NCBI GenBank assembly: GCA_903835185.1
Contig: CAILLX010000163.1
Coordinates: 52,087-116,086 of the forward strand
Length of the DNA stretch: 64,000 nucleotides
Origin: an uncultured bacterium
GTDB lineage: Bacteria > Cyanobacteriota > Vampirovibrionia > Obscuribacterales > Obscuribacteraceae
Direction of reading: 5' to 3'
Shown here: positions 9,227 through 19,200 of the stretch, piece by piece
Position numbering within the stretch: position 1 is the stretch's first letter
How the letters are laid out: the number at the start of each line of letters is the position of its first letter
Translations under genes and position numbers: made by a program
The notes under the pieces: model-generated
What the model was told of the DNA's origin: nothing
Databases searched by the model: none
Seen by the model: only the letters and a program-made list of their open reading frames with translations

Positions 9227-11212
9227 TCACTCCGTTGTAGACGAGTTGTGAGTTTTTTGTGTGTCCAGCCTGGCGTCGTTGTCCAGCAAGCCGCGTCCTG
9301 ACCAGTGCCCTGCCAGCAGTGGTGTCTGTTTGTTAGCAAAGTCGCTCAGAACCTCCTGAGATACTTTATTCCGCAGTTGTGTAAATATGTTGTGAAAGTC
9401 CTGATATTGCGGGTTCTGCTCTAATGTCTCAATTAACTGCCGAGTAAAGACTGCATTTTGATACCGTTTCGATTCCCACGAACGTTCGTTGCAATCACTT
9501 GATGAGACGAGGAGCTGGTAGGCTGAGCTGACAAGGAGATCCGGATCTGCATTGCTGGCTGTGATAGCACCAGGGGCACCGAGACCGCCGGCATAACAGG
9601 TGTCGAGTATAACAAAGGCGTGTCTTTTCTTGAGCTTGCTGCGCACCATCCGTACTATGCTCTGCATCGGCATTGATGTTGTGAAAAGATGATCCAGGCT
9701 GGTGTCATAAGTGACAACAGAGTTTGAGGCGCCCAGCTCTTTGTATGCAGGAGTTCCATGTGAAGAGATAAAGACAAAGACTAAATCGCCCGGATGTGTG
9801 ACTGCAGGCAGCCAGCTGCCAGCCAGGCAGTCAGTAATTGCTGCTCTGGTAGCATTGCTGTTCAGGAGAGTCTTTATATGATCCGGCTTAAAGCCAGCTT
9901 TAGCGATGAGAAACTGTTCCAGATCCTGGGCATCTTTGGCCGGGTAGTGCAGGTAATGAATCTGCGGGTCAGCAAACTGTGAGACTCCCACAACCATCGC
10001 CCAGCGGTCGTGTACTGTCTCGGCTACCGGGGTTGAGCTTTCCGTAAAGCCAAAAATATGGTCAAGATGTTTCTTGAGCGTATGCAAATGGCTGGCTTCA
10101 TCAGCAAAACTGAGAGCGTATTGACGATCAGCAGAAGCAGTAGCTTTCTGTCCCAGGCGCTCACGGCAATAAGAACGCCAGAGCGAGGCTTGAGCTGCTT
10201 CCAGGCGGTTGCCGCGCTGAATTGGAGAACGCTCCAGACCGACCAGAGATCTTGTCAGATGTCGATCTGCCTGGTCATACTGCCCGGCTAGTGCTGCCAC
10301 TACACCCAGTGATTCGTCGGCAAGCGGATCGAGCTCTTTTGTTGCAGGGGAATTCAGCTCTGTTTTAGCAAGTTCTATTTGGTGGCGGGCAGGCTGCTGT
10401 TGATTGCTCAGTGCATAAGCAAATGCTAGTGCTCTGTGCAGATGTCCGCGAGTTTCTGCAGTTGGTGCTTGTGCTGCTGCTCTTTCAAGCCAGGCAATTG
10501 CCTGCTCCTCTTTCTTTTGTGCGATATACAGATCCCCAAGATAATAAGTGGCATAGGAGTTGTCTGGTTCGTTTTCCAGGCACTGCTTCAGCTCATTTTC
10601 AGCTTTCTGGTAGTCGCCTGACCAGAAAGAGGCACACCCTGAATAGAAATAGAGATCGCCCAACTGAGTTTTCTGGTCAGGATTAGCCTCTGCTATGGAC
10701 AGAGCCAGCCTGGCGCAATGGGCTGAGGACACCGGCTGTCCGAAGCAAAGATAAAAGATAGCAGAACTTTTGTATGAGTTTAATTTGGCACTTTTAAGAG
10801 GTGTCCGGGCTGCCTGCAAAGAGGCAGCTCCTGGCAACTCCAGCGCATCCACAATCATCTGCCACTCAAGCAAGTTTGCGTCTGACTGTTCATACAGATC
10901 ATTAAGCTCATCGTCATTCTTGCGGAAAGTCTCGACATCATAACTGTCTGCTGCTTTGAGATGAGACAAGATATGTTCTTGAACTGAGCGTGCCAGAAGG
11001 CTGGATCTTTGAGCGCAACTAAGAATGCGAGCAGATGCCTCGCCTGAGGCAATTTTGAGCTTCGGCTCGGGTGTGATTAAAGGTGGCTGTGCACGCAGGA
11101 GCCCTTTACTGTTCTCCTGTGCGTAAGCAGCAGGAGACAGGAGCAGAAAAGAAACAGCAAGACAGACCAGAGCAGTAAAACTCTTGACAAAAGCTCTACC
11201 AGCTAGTGACAT
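9227..11212 (-). CDS. Exported TPR-caspase-like peptidase (family C14-like)
   Basis: 661 aa. A signal peptide ends near AYA-QE (residue 31). Tetratricopeptide repeats occupy about 180-370 (GDLYFYSGCASFWSGDYQKA and repeats). A caspase-haemoglobinase domain runs from about 402 to 560. The catalytic dyad is visible: His485 in SSHGTP and Cys539 in LDTCYAGG. The N-terminal part (35-180) is helical and unassigned. Prokaryotic caspase-like enzymes (orthocaspases) usually cleave after Arg or Lys; specificity here is not shown. It is coupled to the DUF4384 gene downstream, and a small CxxC protein gene lies 31 bases upstream. GGAG lies about 20 bases before the ATG, which suits an in-frame CTG four codons upstream better, so the start is not certain. 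Export sets it apart from most metacaspases. Confidence 0.88.
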   Translation of the reverse strand: MSLAGRAFVKSFTALVCLAVSFLLLSPAAYAQENSKGLLRAQPPLITPEPKLKIASGEASARILSCAQRSSLLARSVQEHILSHLKAADSYDVETFRKNDDELNDLYEQSDANLLEWQMIVDALELPGAASLQAARTPLKSAKLNSYKSSAIFYLCFGQPVSSAHCARLALSIAEANPDQKTQLGDLYFYSGCASFWSGDYQKAENELKQCLENEPDNSYATYYLGDLYIAQKKEEQAIAWLERAAAQAPTAETRGHLHRALAFAYALSNQQQPARHQIELAKTELNSPATKELDPLADESLGVVAALAGQYDQADRHLTRSLVGLERSPIQRGNRLEAAQASLWRSYCRERLGQKATASADRQYALSFADEASHLHTLKKHLDHIFGFTESSTPVAETVHDRWAMVVGVSQFADPQIHYLHYPAKDAQDLEQFLIAKAGFKPDHIKTLLNSNATRAAITDCLAGSWLPAVTHPGDLVFVFISSHGTPAYKELGASNSVVTYDTSLDHLFTTSMPMQSIVRMVRSKLKKRHAFVILDTCYAGGLGAPGAITASNADPDLLVSSAYQLLVSSSDCNERSWESKRYQNAVFTRQLIETLEQNPQYQDFHNIFTQLRNKVSQEVLSDFANKQTPLLAGHWSGRGLLDNDARLDTQKTHNSSTTE

Positions 11213-11243
11213 GCCTGAAAGCAGTTGTATCTGCTCCTTTTAG

Positions 11244-11702
11244 CTACTGCGGTGGTATGAGAGATGGGCAGCTTTTTGCTTTAGCTAATATCTCCTGGTG
11301 ATACTGGCTGTATTTGGCAGCTGTATGCTCGGCTGGGAGCAAGACGCGCTCTTTGTCGTAAGCTGCTGCGGCAGGATCTTTCCAGGCGTCATAAGGGAAA
11401 TCCCAGCTCTTATTGCGGCGGTACCAGAGTTCAATCGCCTCCGGTTTCCACACTAGAAGCATCGGTAGCGGGCGTCCCTCATCATATTTTTCAGTCAAAT
11501 ATAACAACCAGGAGAGGTTAAGCTTAATCTGCATTCCGCCTGGAAAAACCTTGACCTCATGATCCTTAATTGCCTCAATGATGTCAGGAGCACAGTTGTG
11601 CACTGCAACGAGCGTTTTTTCTCCTTGCCGGCACCAGGGAATAGTCTTTAAGAATTCCAGAAAGTTCTGGCAGCTCACGCAGGTGCTTACTGCTTCAGCC
11701 AT
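11244..11702 (-). CDS. Small uncharacterised protein with N-terminal CxxC
   Basis: I do not recognise this family. The ATG at 11702 has a good AAGGAG nine bases upstream and gives 152 aa. The frame can also start at 11741, with GGAGG further upstream (165 aa). There is no signal peptide or membrane segment. A CVSC motif sits near the N-terminus (residue about 8-11), and two more cysteines follow (about 24 and 37), so metal or disulphide binding is possible. The middle is rich in aromatic residues (WLLYL, LVWKP, ELWYRR). It ends 31 bases before the caspase gene and is probably co-transcribed with it. Confidence 0.65.
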   Translation of the reverse strand: MAEAVSTCVSCQNFLEFLKTIPWCRQGEKTLVAVHNCAPDIIEAIKDHEVKVFPGGMQIKLNLSWLLYLTEKYDEGRPLPMLLVWKPEAIELWYRRNKSWDFPYDAWKDPAAAAYDKERVLLPAEHTAAKYSQYHQEILAKAKSCPSLIPPQ

Positions 11703-11741
11703 TATTACAAGCTCCTTGATCCAAAAGTAGTTGTCGCTCAT

Positions 11742-12043
11742 TAGTGTAACCGCCTCCGGGAGGCAAGACCTGAAATGTTACTGCTTGGCATCTCGATATT
11801 GCCCTGGCTCATACCTTTCTCGTGAGATGCTCGAACTGCTGGTGCAGGATGACAATCCTTGATGTTGCTTATAGAGCTCAGCAAACTTTGAGGAGACTCA
11901 CTCTGTCTTCAGAAGCTGATGTATCTTTTGGAAGAGAAAAATAATTGGTGTGTCAGTAGCTAATAGTTACTTGCTTGGGTTAAGCTAGATGGAGCGTAAA
12001 GGGTCCGTCGGCGGCTGGAGAGCTGGTTTGGCTTGAGCTGATA
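11742..12043. other. Intergenic region between divergent genes
   Basis: About 300 bases between the leftward CxxC-protein gene and the rightward adaptor gene. It must hold both promoters. I could not pick out a convincing -35/-10 pair, repeat or RNA. An antisense reading frame entering from the right is a shadow of the adaptor gene. Confidence 0.5.
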
Positions 12044-13375
12044 GTGTTTATAGAGAGTAAGAAATTTAGTTTGCAACCAGCTGTGCTGGTGATCATTCTT
12101 GGGCTGGCTGTCTGCCTGGTCTCCTGCCGGGCTCCAGAGTGCCTGCCGCCTCCTCCGATAGCTGACTCCCTCCGCCCGTGTTCGACGCAGCATCCAGGTA
12201 TGTACACAGTCAAACTGGCTGCAGAACAGGAGAAGGAGCTGGGGCTTCAGTACGGACAAGCAGCTGAGCGGCTCCTTGACTTTGATGTGGCTACAACCGG
12301 TCAGGTAATGGCCAACGCAAATTTGCTCACTCATGTGACCGCCCCGCTGAGCGGTCGTGTGAGACAGGTCTTCAAGAGCGCAGGAGATCATGTGCGGGAG
12401 GGAGAGCCGCTGCTTGAGGTACGTAGTACAGATATAGAGCAGGCAGAAGCAGATCTTTTAAATAATGAGTCCCAGGTGCGTGCCGATCTCAAGCGTGATC
12501 TGCTGCAGATAGATTCTGATATTAGTCAGGGGCAGGCTCAAATCAGGCTGTCTGAAGCTACTTTCCGGCGGTCTCAGGATCTGGTGAAGGAGAAGATTGC
12601 CTCGCGGGCAGATTATGAGGCGGCCAGAACACAATATGAAAAAGACAAGATCTCTCTGGAGTCTAATGAACGGAAGAGAGTGTCATCTGTCGCACTTTCG
12701 TCCGAGCGACTAAGGCTGCTTACAGATCCGATAAGGCAGAAACTAAGGTTGCTGGGAGAATCAGATGGCGATATAGATATGGTGCTTAAAACACGCAAGG
12801 TTGATCCGCTTGCGACTATAGTCTCTCCACACTCTGGGATTGTCAGTGAGCGCCTTGTTAATGTGGGCGAGCTGGTCGATCCTGCTAAAGCGTTATTTAC
12901 AGTTGGCGATTACCACAATGTCTGGCTCCAGGCTAATATTGTTGAAAAGGACATTACTAAAGTAAAGTGCGGACAGCCGATTAGGCTATCTGTGGACAGC
13001 TTCCCAGGTGAGCAGTTCTCCGGGCGGCTCAACTACATATCAGACACCATTAACCCTGAAACGAGAACATTAGTTGTGCGTGCTGAAGTGGATAATCCAG
13101 GTCTGAAGCTAAAGCCCAAAATGTTTGCCAGGATGACCATTTTAGTAGGCGAGCATCTGGCGCTTACTGTACCCAGGCAGGCTGTGCAATATGCCGGAGC
13201 GTATAAGGTAGTCTATGTGCCGCTGTCACCTGGCTGTTTTGAAGAGAGACGAATTCAGGTGGGGCGAGAGTCTGGCGGATTGGTTGAAGTTGTGTCCGGA
13301 GTGCGGACAGGCGAGAGAGTGGTTGCAAAAGGAAGTGCAGAGCTCAGCTCAGAAGCTCTTAAAGTATCTGGCTAG
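12044..13375 (+). CDS. Efflux RND-type periplasmic adaptor lipoprotein (CusB/CzcB-like membrane fusion protein)
   Basis: 443 aa with a lipoprotein signal: hydrophobic segment 12-27 and lipobox LVSC with Cys28. Then come a barrel-sandwich half-motif (VTAPLSGRVRQVF...EGEPLLEV), a long alpha-helical hairpin (about 125-230), the second half-motif (IVSPHSGIVSERLV...ALFTVGD) and a beta-barrel segment ending in PKMFARMTILVG. This order is typical of adaptors linking inner-membrane pumps to outer-membrane channels. No pump or outer-membrane channel is adjacent, so it is an orphan. GTG at 12044 is the only reasonable start, since a stop lies at 11981 and no ATG is available. The ribosome-binding site is weak. 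Metal efflux is the commonest role of this branch, but nothing here proves it. Confidence 0.85.
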   Translation: MFIESKKFSLQPAVLVIILGLAVCLVSCRAPECLPPPPIADSLRPCSTQHPGMYTVKLAAEQEKELGLQYGQAAERLLDFDVATTGQVMANANLLTHVTAPLSGRVRQVFKSAGDHVREGEPLLEVRSTDIEQAEADLLNNESQVRADLKRDLLQIDSDISQGQAQIRLSEATFRRSQDLVKEKIASRADYEAARTQYEKDKISLESNERKRVSSVALSSERLRLLTDPIRQKLRLLGESDGDIDMVLKTRKVDPLATIVSPHSGIVSERLVNVGELVDPAKALFTVGDYHNVWLQANIVEKDITKVKCGQPIRLSVDSFPGEQFSGRLNYISDTINPETRTLVVRAEVDNPGLKLKPKMFARMTILVGEHLALTVPRQAVQYAGAYKVVYVPLSPGCFEERRIQVGRESGGLVEVVSGVRTGERVVAKGSAELSSEALKVSG

Positions 13376-13378
13376 ACG

Positions 13379-13550
13379 CAATACCGTTTAGATAAGTGGT
13401 CTACAACTTGGGAGGCTCGAGAGCCGCCCAGCGGGCGCGTCGACGCGCCACTAGACCATCATGCGCACTAAGTTGACGGCGTTGGGCTTCCAGCAGGGGC
13501 GGCTGTAGGGGCGGCTCGAGAGCCGCCCAGCGGGCGGGTCGACGCGCCCC
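13379..13550. repeat. Composite GC-palindrome repeat, two cores
   Basis: It begins with the same CAATACCGTTTAGATAAG end as the element at 6940, continuing nearly identically for about 30 bases. Two copies of the core follow: GGCTCGAGAGCCGCCC then GGCGCGTCGACGCGCC (a perfect 16-base palindrome), and a second core at about 13509-13550. Between them a degenerate inverted end is seen near 13469-13485. It lies just after the adaptor gene and before the end of the convergent CHAT gene, where it could act as a bidirectional terminator. Confidence 0.7.
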
Positions 13551-13645
13551 GACGCCTGTACTTTATTGGGGTTGGACGCAATGTGGACCTTCCTTGACAT
13601 GCTGCAGCCGTACTTGAATGCTGCTTGACCTGCCTGAGGGCAGCT

Positions 13646-16201
13646 TTACCAGCTCTCTCCTACTAATACCCAGGCCGCCCAGTTAATTGGCCTGGCAAAC
13701 CTGTCATATGGCTCGTTCTTTACTGTCAATTGTGCCTGGCGGAGAGCCTCTGCTGAGGAGAGCTTCTTTACCCATAAGTTGGTATAAAATTCCTGCATTA
13801 ATTTCATAGTAGCTTCGTCCGGTACCTTCCACAAAGACATGAGGATGCTGCGTGCGCCAGCTGCCATTATGGATGCGCGCAAACCAAGTACTCCCTGTCC
13901 GGTAGCTGACTCACCCAATCCTGTTTCACAAGCAGATAAAGTCATCAATTGCACACCAGCTAAATTAGCTCCCACCATCTCCTCTGCTGTCAGATAACGC
14001 CCTGACCCGCTACTTGCGGTGGTGCCACCAGAGTGTTTCGCCAGTACAATACCTGACTCGACCAGCGGGTTGCGCAAGGCCCTGTGCAAAACTGTCTTTG
14101 AACCTGTCTTGCGACTGGCTGCTCTGGACAACCTGGCTTCGTCAAAGAAGAATCCGTGAGTAGCTAGATGTACCCAGGCATTATGTGGTAAAGCCTTGAG
14201 AACTTCGGCTTTGCTTGCTTGCGAGCCGGTCAGGAATGTGACTTTCATTCCTTGCTTTTCAGCAAGCTTCCTGAGCTCTTCTGCCTCCTTGAGAGTCCCG
14301 GGGAGCGATGGTATGTCATAGCCGACAATCTGCTTATCAGCTTCTGTACTGCCAAAATCAATCCCGCCGCCAAGGAGGAGGTCCAGTTGAGCAGCAGTCT
14401 TTGGGCGAGCTAGTAAACGCAGACCGGCTAGCTCTCTGGCTGAGTCTAGCTGAGCAACCATGCTGCTTACAGGTGAGGCGGCAGCAAACAGGTGCCACGG
14501 TAGGCGTGACAGCTGTCCGTCCGGACTCAACCATATTTTACTGATACCACCAGGGAATAGACTCACCACAGGCTTCCACAGCAGTTTGGCTAATTGCTCC
14601 CATTCAGTGCTGGCTTCGTTTTTGAACAACACCTGCTTGCGCCATTTATAAAGCGCCTTGTCGTCATCTGCAACTGAGCCTAAATCGACAAATGCTAATG
14701 GTCCTTTCCTGTTTGACAGTACTGCTCCATATTCTGATAGCTGCTCTGGTTGAGCGTCTGTTGGTAGATAGCAGTAAATGTCCACCAGTAACTCATCTGC
14801 ACTGAGAAGGTGACAAAAATCAGACAGGCTCAAGGTGCTGAGGATGTCGGTAAGGCTGCCTGGTTTCAGTGAACGTGCCAGCTCTCTTTCCAGCGCTTCT
14901 TTGCTGGCTGTGAGCTCGTTGTTTGTCTTCTCCCAGTCGCTGTAAGGGACGCTGCCTGCTTCGTGGTACCAGGCTGCCAGGCGCGAGCGCAAAGATTTGA
15001 GCTGTTCTACCTGCCGGTGGTACTCTGTTTGTTCTCCTAAGTTCAAGACAGACTTTTGCCAGCGTAGCGATTCGATAAGCAATCCTTTCCAGCGGAAAAT
15101 AAAGTTGTATGCATCTGAGAGCGACTGTCCGCTGCGGCAGGTCGACAACAGCAAGGAGATCTCCTCCGGGACTTTGGTGGCTAGAAATGCTCTCTGCTCA
15201 GCAAAGGATAAGCTGGGCAAGACATTCTCAATATGGTGGTTGATTATACCCGCTGAGCGGAGAAGATTGCTTTGGGCCTCGACTGTGCGACCTTGCTTCC
15301 AGTCCAACCTACCAAGATTATTGAGGGCAGATGCTACGTCTGGATGGTAAGGACCGAGGCTGTGTTCATCAATTTGCAATGCTCGATTAAGAAGCTGCCT
15401 GGCGCGGGTTGTGTCACCGCCTGCGGTGAGCACCATAGCTAAATTATTGAGGCTTTCGGCAATATCAGGATGATCTTTAGGTAGCGCGCTCTCGCGTATT
15501 TTGAGCGCATGCTCAAACAGTGAAGTCGCTGAGCTCAGGTTGCCCACCGCCTCATAGAGGGAGCCGAGATTGTTCATGCTAGTGGCAACATTGGGATGTT
15601 CTGGTCCGAGCGCTTTGGCTGTAATGGCAAGGGCACGCTCGTAAAGCGGCAGCGCTCCCTGGGTCTGCCCGGTAGATTCGAGCAGCACTGCCAGATTGTT
15701 CAATGTTTCTCCCACTTGAGGGTCGTCCGGACCGAGAGCTTTTTCCTGGATGCGCAGAGCTCTTTCATAAAGCGGTCTGGCAGCGGCACAATCGCCTTGA
15801 AAAGACACAAGGGCGGCCAGGTTATTCAAACTGGTGGCAACTTCACAATCATCCGCTCCAAACGCATTTTCGTTAATGGCTAGAGCTCTTTCAAAAAGAG
15901 GGCGTGCTCCTGAATAGTCGCCAGAGGCTTGCAGGAGCCAGGCTAAATTATTGAGAGCTTTTGCTACAATTTGTCCCTGGCTGCCGTGAGTTTGCTCTGT
16001 GAGTTTAAGCGCCTTCCGTGCCAGAGGCAGAGCCTCGTCATATTTCCCTGCTTCATAAAGGCCGGCTACTTGAGAGTTGATCTCTTCTGCGGGATCGGCA
16101 GCAAAACCGCCGGCAAACGGGCTCTGTCCGCTAGCAGCATCTGCGCCAGGCGCAACTGCCAGCAGAAGTAAGATAGCACAGACTCTTAGTATGAAGACCA
16201 T
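13646..16201 (-). CDS. Exported TPR-CHAT domain protein
   Basis: 851 aa. A signal peptide ends near ADA-AS (about 23). Six or more kinesin-light-chain-type 42-residue tetratricopeptide repeats cover about 45-310 (A-L-N-N-L-A ... G-x-Y-x-x-A-x-P-L-x-x-R-A-L). A helical linker leads to a C-terminal CHAT domain (about 600-851), a caspase-fold protease. The CHAT dyad is intact: His682 in HLATHGFF and Cys758 in LSACETGLG. The start lies 16 bases inside the end of the upstream beta-helix gene, so the two overlap and are probably coupled. CHAT proteins are known as proteases in several systems (separase, craspase). In cyanobacteria TPR-CHAT genes are often near surface-adhesin genes, as here. The substrate is unknown. 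Confidence 0.9.
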   Translation of the reverse strand: MVFILRVCAILLLLAVAPGADAASGQSPFAGGFAADPAEEINSQVAGLYEAGKYDEALPLARKALKLTEQTHGSQGQIVAKALNNLAWLLQASGDYSGARPLFERALAINENAFGADDCEVATSLNNLAALVSFQGDCAAARPLYERALRIQEKALGPDDPQVGETLNNLAVLLESTGQTQGALPLYERALAITAKALGPEHPNVATSMNNLGSLYEAVGNLSSATSLFEHALKIRESALPKDHPDIAESLNNLAMVLTAGGDTTRARQLLNRALQIDEHSLGPYHPDVASALNNLGRLDWKQGRTVEAQSNLLRSAGIINHHIENVLPSLSFAEQRAFLATKVPEEISLLLSTCRSGQSLSDAYNFIFRWKGLLIESLRWQKSVLNLGEQTEYHRQVEQLKSLRSRLAAWYHEAGSVPYSDWEKTNNELTASKEALERELARSLKPGSLTDILSTLSLSDFCHLLSADELLVDIYCYLPTDAQPEQLSEYGAVLSNRKGPLAFVDLGSVADDDKALYKWRKQVLFKNEASTEWEQLAKLLWKPVVSLFPGGISKIWLSPDGQLSRLPWHLFAAASPVSSMVAQLDSARELAGLRLLARPKTAAQLDLLLGGGIDFGSTEADKQIVGYDIPSLPGTLKEAEELRKLAEKQGMKVTFLTGSQASKAEVLKALPHNAWVHLATHGFFFDEARLSRAASRKTGSKTVLHRALRNPLVESGIVLAKHSGGTTASSGSGRYLTAEEMVGANLAGVQLMTLSACETGLGESATGQGVLGLRASIMAAGARSILMSLWKVPDEATMKLMQEFYTNLWVKKLSSAEALRQAQLTVKNEPYDRFARPINWAAWVLVGESW

Positions 16202-19200
16202 GCTAAAGAATCAGTTGTCTGTGAGCCGGCTCCATGAGCGACCAACGGTGGCTTGAAAGGCCAATCAGGCAGCTCCGCCTTCTCCCTCTGTTGCATGTAA
16301 TAACGGCCGCGAGCTGACGTTGCCAATTCAACAGCTGCAGCCAGTTTGAACACGCGGTCTCTCATCTGCTTGTTGCTGGCTGATTTTGGGTGAAGTAATG
16401 GCGAGAGGAAATCGTAGCTAATGAGAGCAGAGATTATGGAGAAATCACCAGTGACTATAGAAAGCTTTTTGTCCAGGCTATTGGCTGAGAGATTTCGTCT
16501 GGCCACTCCGTCGGCAGGAAGAGATTCTGCCTTGGAAGGGCGATGGCTGACAAGAAGAGCTTCCCTGCCTGGTCCAAGGTTGATCTGGTGCCCGGCAGCT
16601 TCAAGAGAGACAGTGTTTGGACCGGAGAGCGACTTTACTCTAAGTTTGCCCTTGCGAAATTCAACAACAGTCATGGCATCACCATGTGTCTTAATTGATC
16701 CCAGAGCTGTCTTTATAGTTAGCGGTTGTCCGGAAGCGACAAAGATGGCTCCCAGCTGTAGCTCCACTGCGCCGCAGTCGGTCTGGCGGAAGAGAGTCCC
16801 TTCTTTGGCCAGCAGCCGTGGCGGTCCTCCGGCTGTCCGGTCCAGCAGGGCAGATGCTGCTTGTGGTGCTTTGAGGAGTTGGAAATTGGGGTTTTGTGTC
16901 TTGGCAGCTTGATTGACATGTGAGATAAAGCGCTCTAGATCACCACGTTTTGACCCGCTCAACCTGATTGCTCTGTTAGCTATAACATCCTCTTTGGCAA
17001 GCATCTGTTCGAGTGAAAACGTTGTCTTGACAATATTGCGCTCCTGGTTTGAGCTGCGATCTATAGTTGGTGTACTGTCCGAAACATCCTTAGCATTAGC
17101 TGTGGCTACATAAACATGGTCGTCACTCAAGATCAGCTCTTCGCCAGGTCCCAGCGGTATAGAACGAACAATACCGCGGGTTGCTACTGTTACTGCTCCT
17201 TGTCCTCCGCCCAACGCCATGATATGTACGGCGCCGCCCGGTTCGTCAATAATTTCAGCTGTGGAATTGGAGGCGATCTTGACTGTGCCCAGCCTTGTTG
17301 TCACTTCAAGCTCTTGTTTGCCGTTGTCGGCAAGCAGCTTGCCAGAGTGCAAAACAAGTCCACCATTAGCTACACTTACGGCAGTGCCCTGTTCTCCCAG
17401 AGCAATTGTTTCAGACTTGCTACTTTGGACTCCGGTTAACACCTGGCTTGACGTAGTGAAGATAGTTAGTTCGGAATGGTTTCCAGTAATGCGAATAACT
17501 GGTTGAGGAACTGAAAGCCGCTGGCGTACCGACAAAGGAACACCTAACTGGCGCTCCTCCTGCCTGACATATCCAGGCAAGGACAAGGCGTCAGTTGGTC
17601 CTGGCTGATTTGCTGCTGTTGGCTGCTGGCTGGAGCCGACTTCGACTACTGTTTGATTGGATGCAACTGGTGTATTGCCTTCGCCTTCATCACTGGTGGT
17701 GCTGTCAGCCAATTGTTCCCCTTCAACTGATTGTTCACAGGGTCCCTGCTTGTCTGATGCTGATTCTAGTGCTTGTGTCACTGACGATCTGAGAACTGTT
17801 TGCAACTGATTTTGATCGACAGGTGTAACAGTGGGTGCAAAGTCGACCTGGGGTAATGTGGCTTCTGCTATACGGAATGATGTATCTATATTTTGCACAT
17901 AATCATCAAACATTTTTGGTGGTGCAACATCGTATGACTGAACTGCAAAAATGGAGCCGGGAAGAGAGACCTGAGCCGATGAACCTACCGAATCAATTAA
18001 AAAACTGCCATTGGCGATGCTGATAGTTGAGTTGCTGATATTTATAGTTCCGCCGCCTAACTTATTCGGGCTGAAGAGTCCTGCATTCACTTCGTTGTTC
18101 AGCAACTGGACTCCATCGCCGACAAGTGTCGAATCAGTTATATAACCAGCCTGGTCAAGCGCAGGACCAACAAAGTTGCTGTGAGCTGCCTCCAGTCTTT
18201 GGGCTAAGCCTGCGGCTGCTGACATTATCTGTGAGTGTGCTGGAATCATATCTGCACTATGAGAGCTAAGGCTCAGCGGAATAAGATCAGGATGGAATGA
18301 GAATCCTGAGGCTATGTCAATAAGACCGCCTGTAAAGAAGTTAGGCGTCCCTGCTGCACGCGACACGAAGAGATCACTGCCGCCTGTTACTATACCGCTA
18401 GCAAATATAGCCAGATAACCGCCATTTGATACAAAAGCAAGTTGTGGATCTAGATTAACGTCTCCACCAACTGCAGCGAACACCAGGTCTCCACCGTTAG
18501 CTGTAATTGATGATTGAACTGTCAGTCCTGCACCGGATACCACGACAACGCAGCCAGGGCTGGCTATATCGGCAGGTCCAAGTGTCCCCATTGTGGGTGA
18601 CAGGACAGATAGCGCTCCGCCTGATATAACTGCTCCAGGCTGTATAGAGATGCCGCCGCCACCAAGTATACCGAGATCACCACTGCTCAACAGCTGATCA
18701 CCAGCACTTGTTGTCACAGAGCCCTGTTGGGAGAGTAATCCGACAAAGTCGTGAGCAGCTATGTGTGTGTTAGCTGCCAGGCTAAGATTGTTAAGAGAGG
18801 CCAGTATTGTAGCGCCGTTCGGGCTCATATAAATGTTGTTGCCCAGATCGTCAATCGAGCCATTCTCACTCACAATGACAAGATCACCAGCTGTGATAAA
18901 TGTGCTGCCGCTGCCCAGCGATATAATGGATTCAGCTCCGGCAGAGTCCAGTAGGATTAGATGAGCAGAAGATAAATGATTGTTGCCAGCGAGGTTGATT
19001 CCAGCTCCTGAAGAGCCAAGGATTAATTGACTGGAAGCGTTAACTGAAACAGCAGCTCCCAGATCTAGCTGACCGGATGTAGTTAACGTTATGTCTGCTC
19101 CCGGGTTGGTCGTTGTGCTGGGGGAAGATGGACCGGGGTTGTCAGCAAAATAATAGCTGTTATTGATTGATCCGTTAATTGACATATTCACTAATGGATG

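Noticed and set aside
11960-12391. 143-codon leftward frame over the start of the adaptor gene
   Set aside because: It lies antisense to a clear lipoprotein gene and encodes no recognisable domain.
13646-16201. Type III CRISPR craspase (TPR-CHAT) role
   Set aside because: No gRAMP/Cas7-11 gene or CRISPR array is present and the protein has a signal peptide, so an exported role is more likely.
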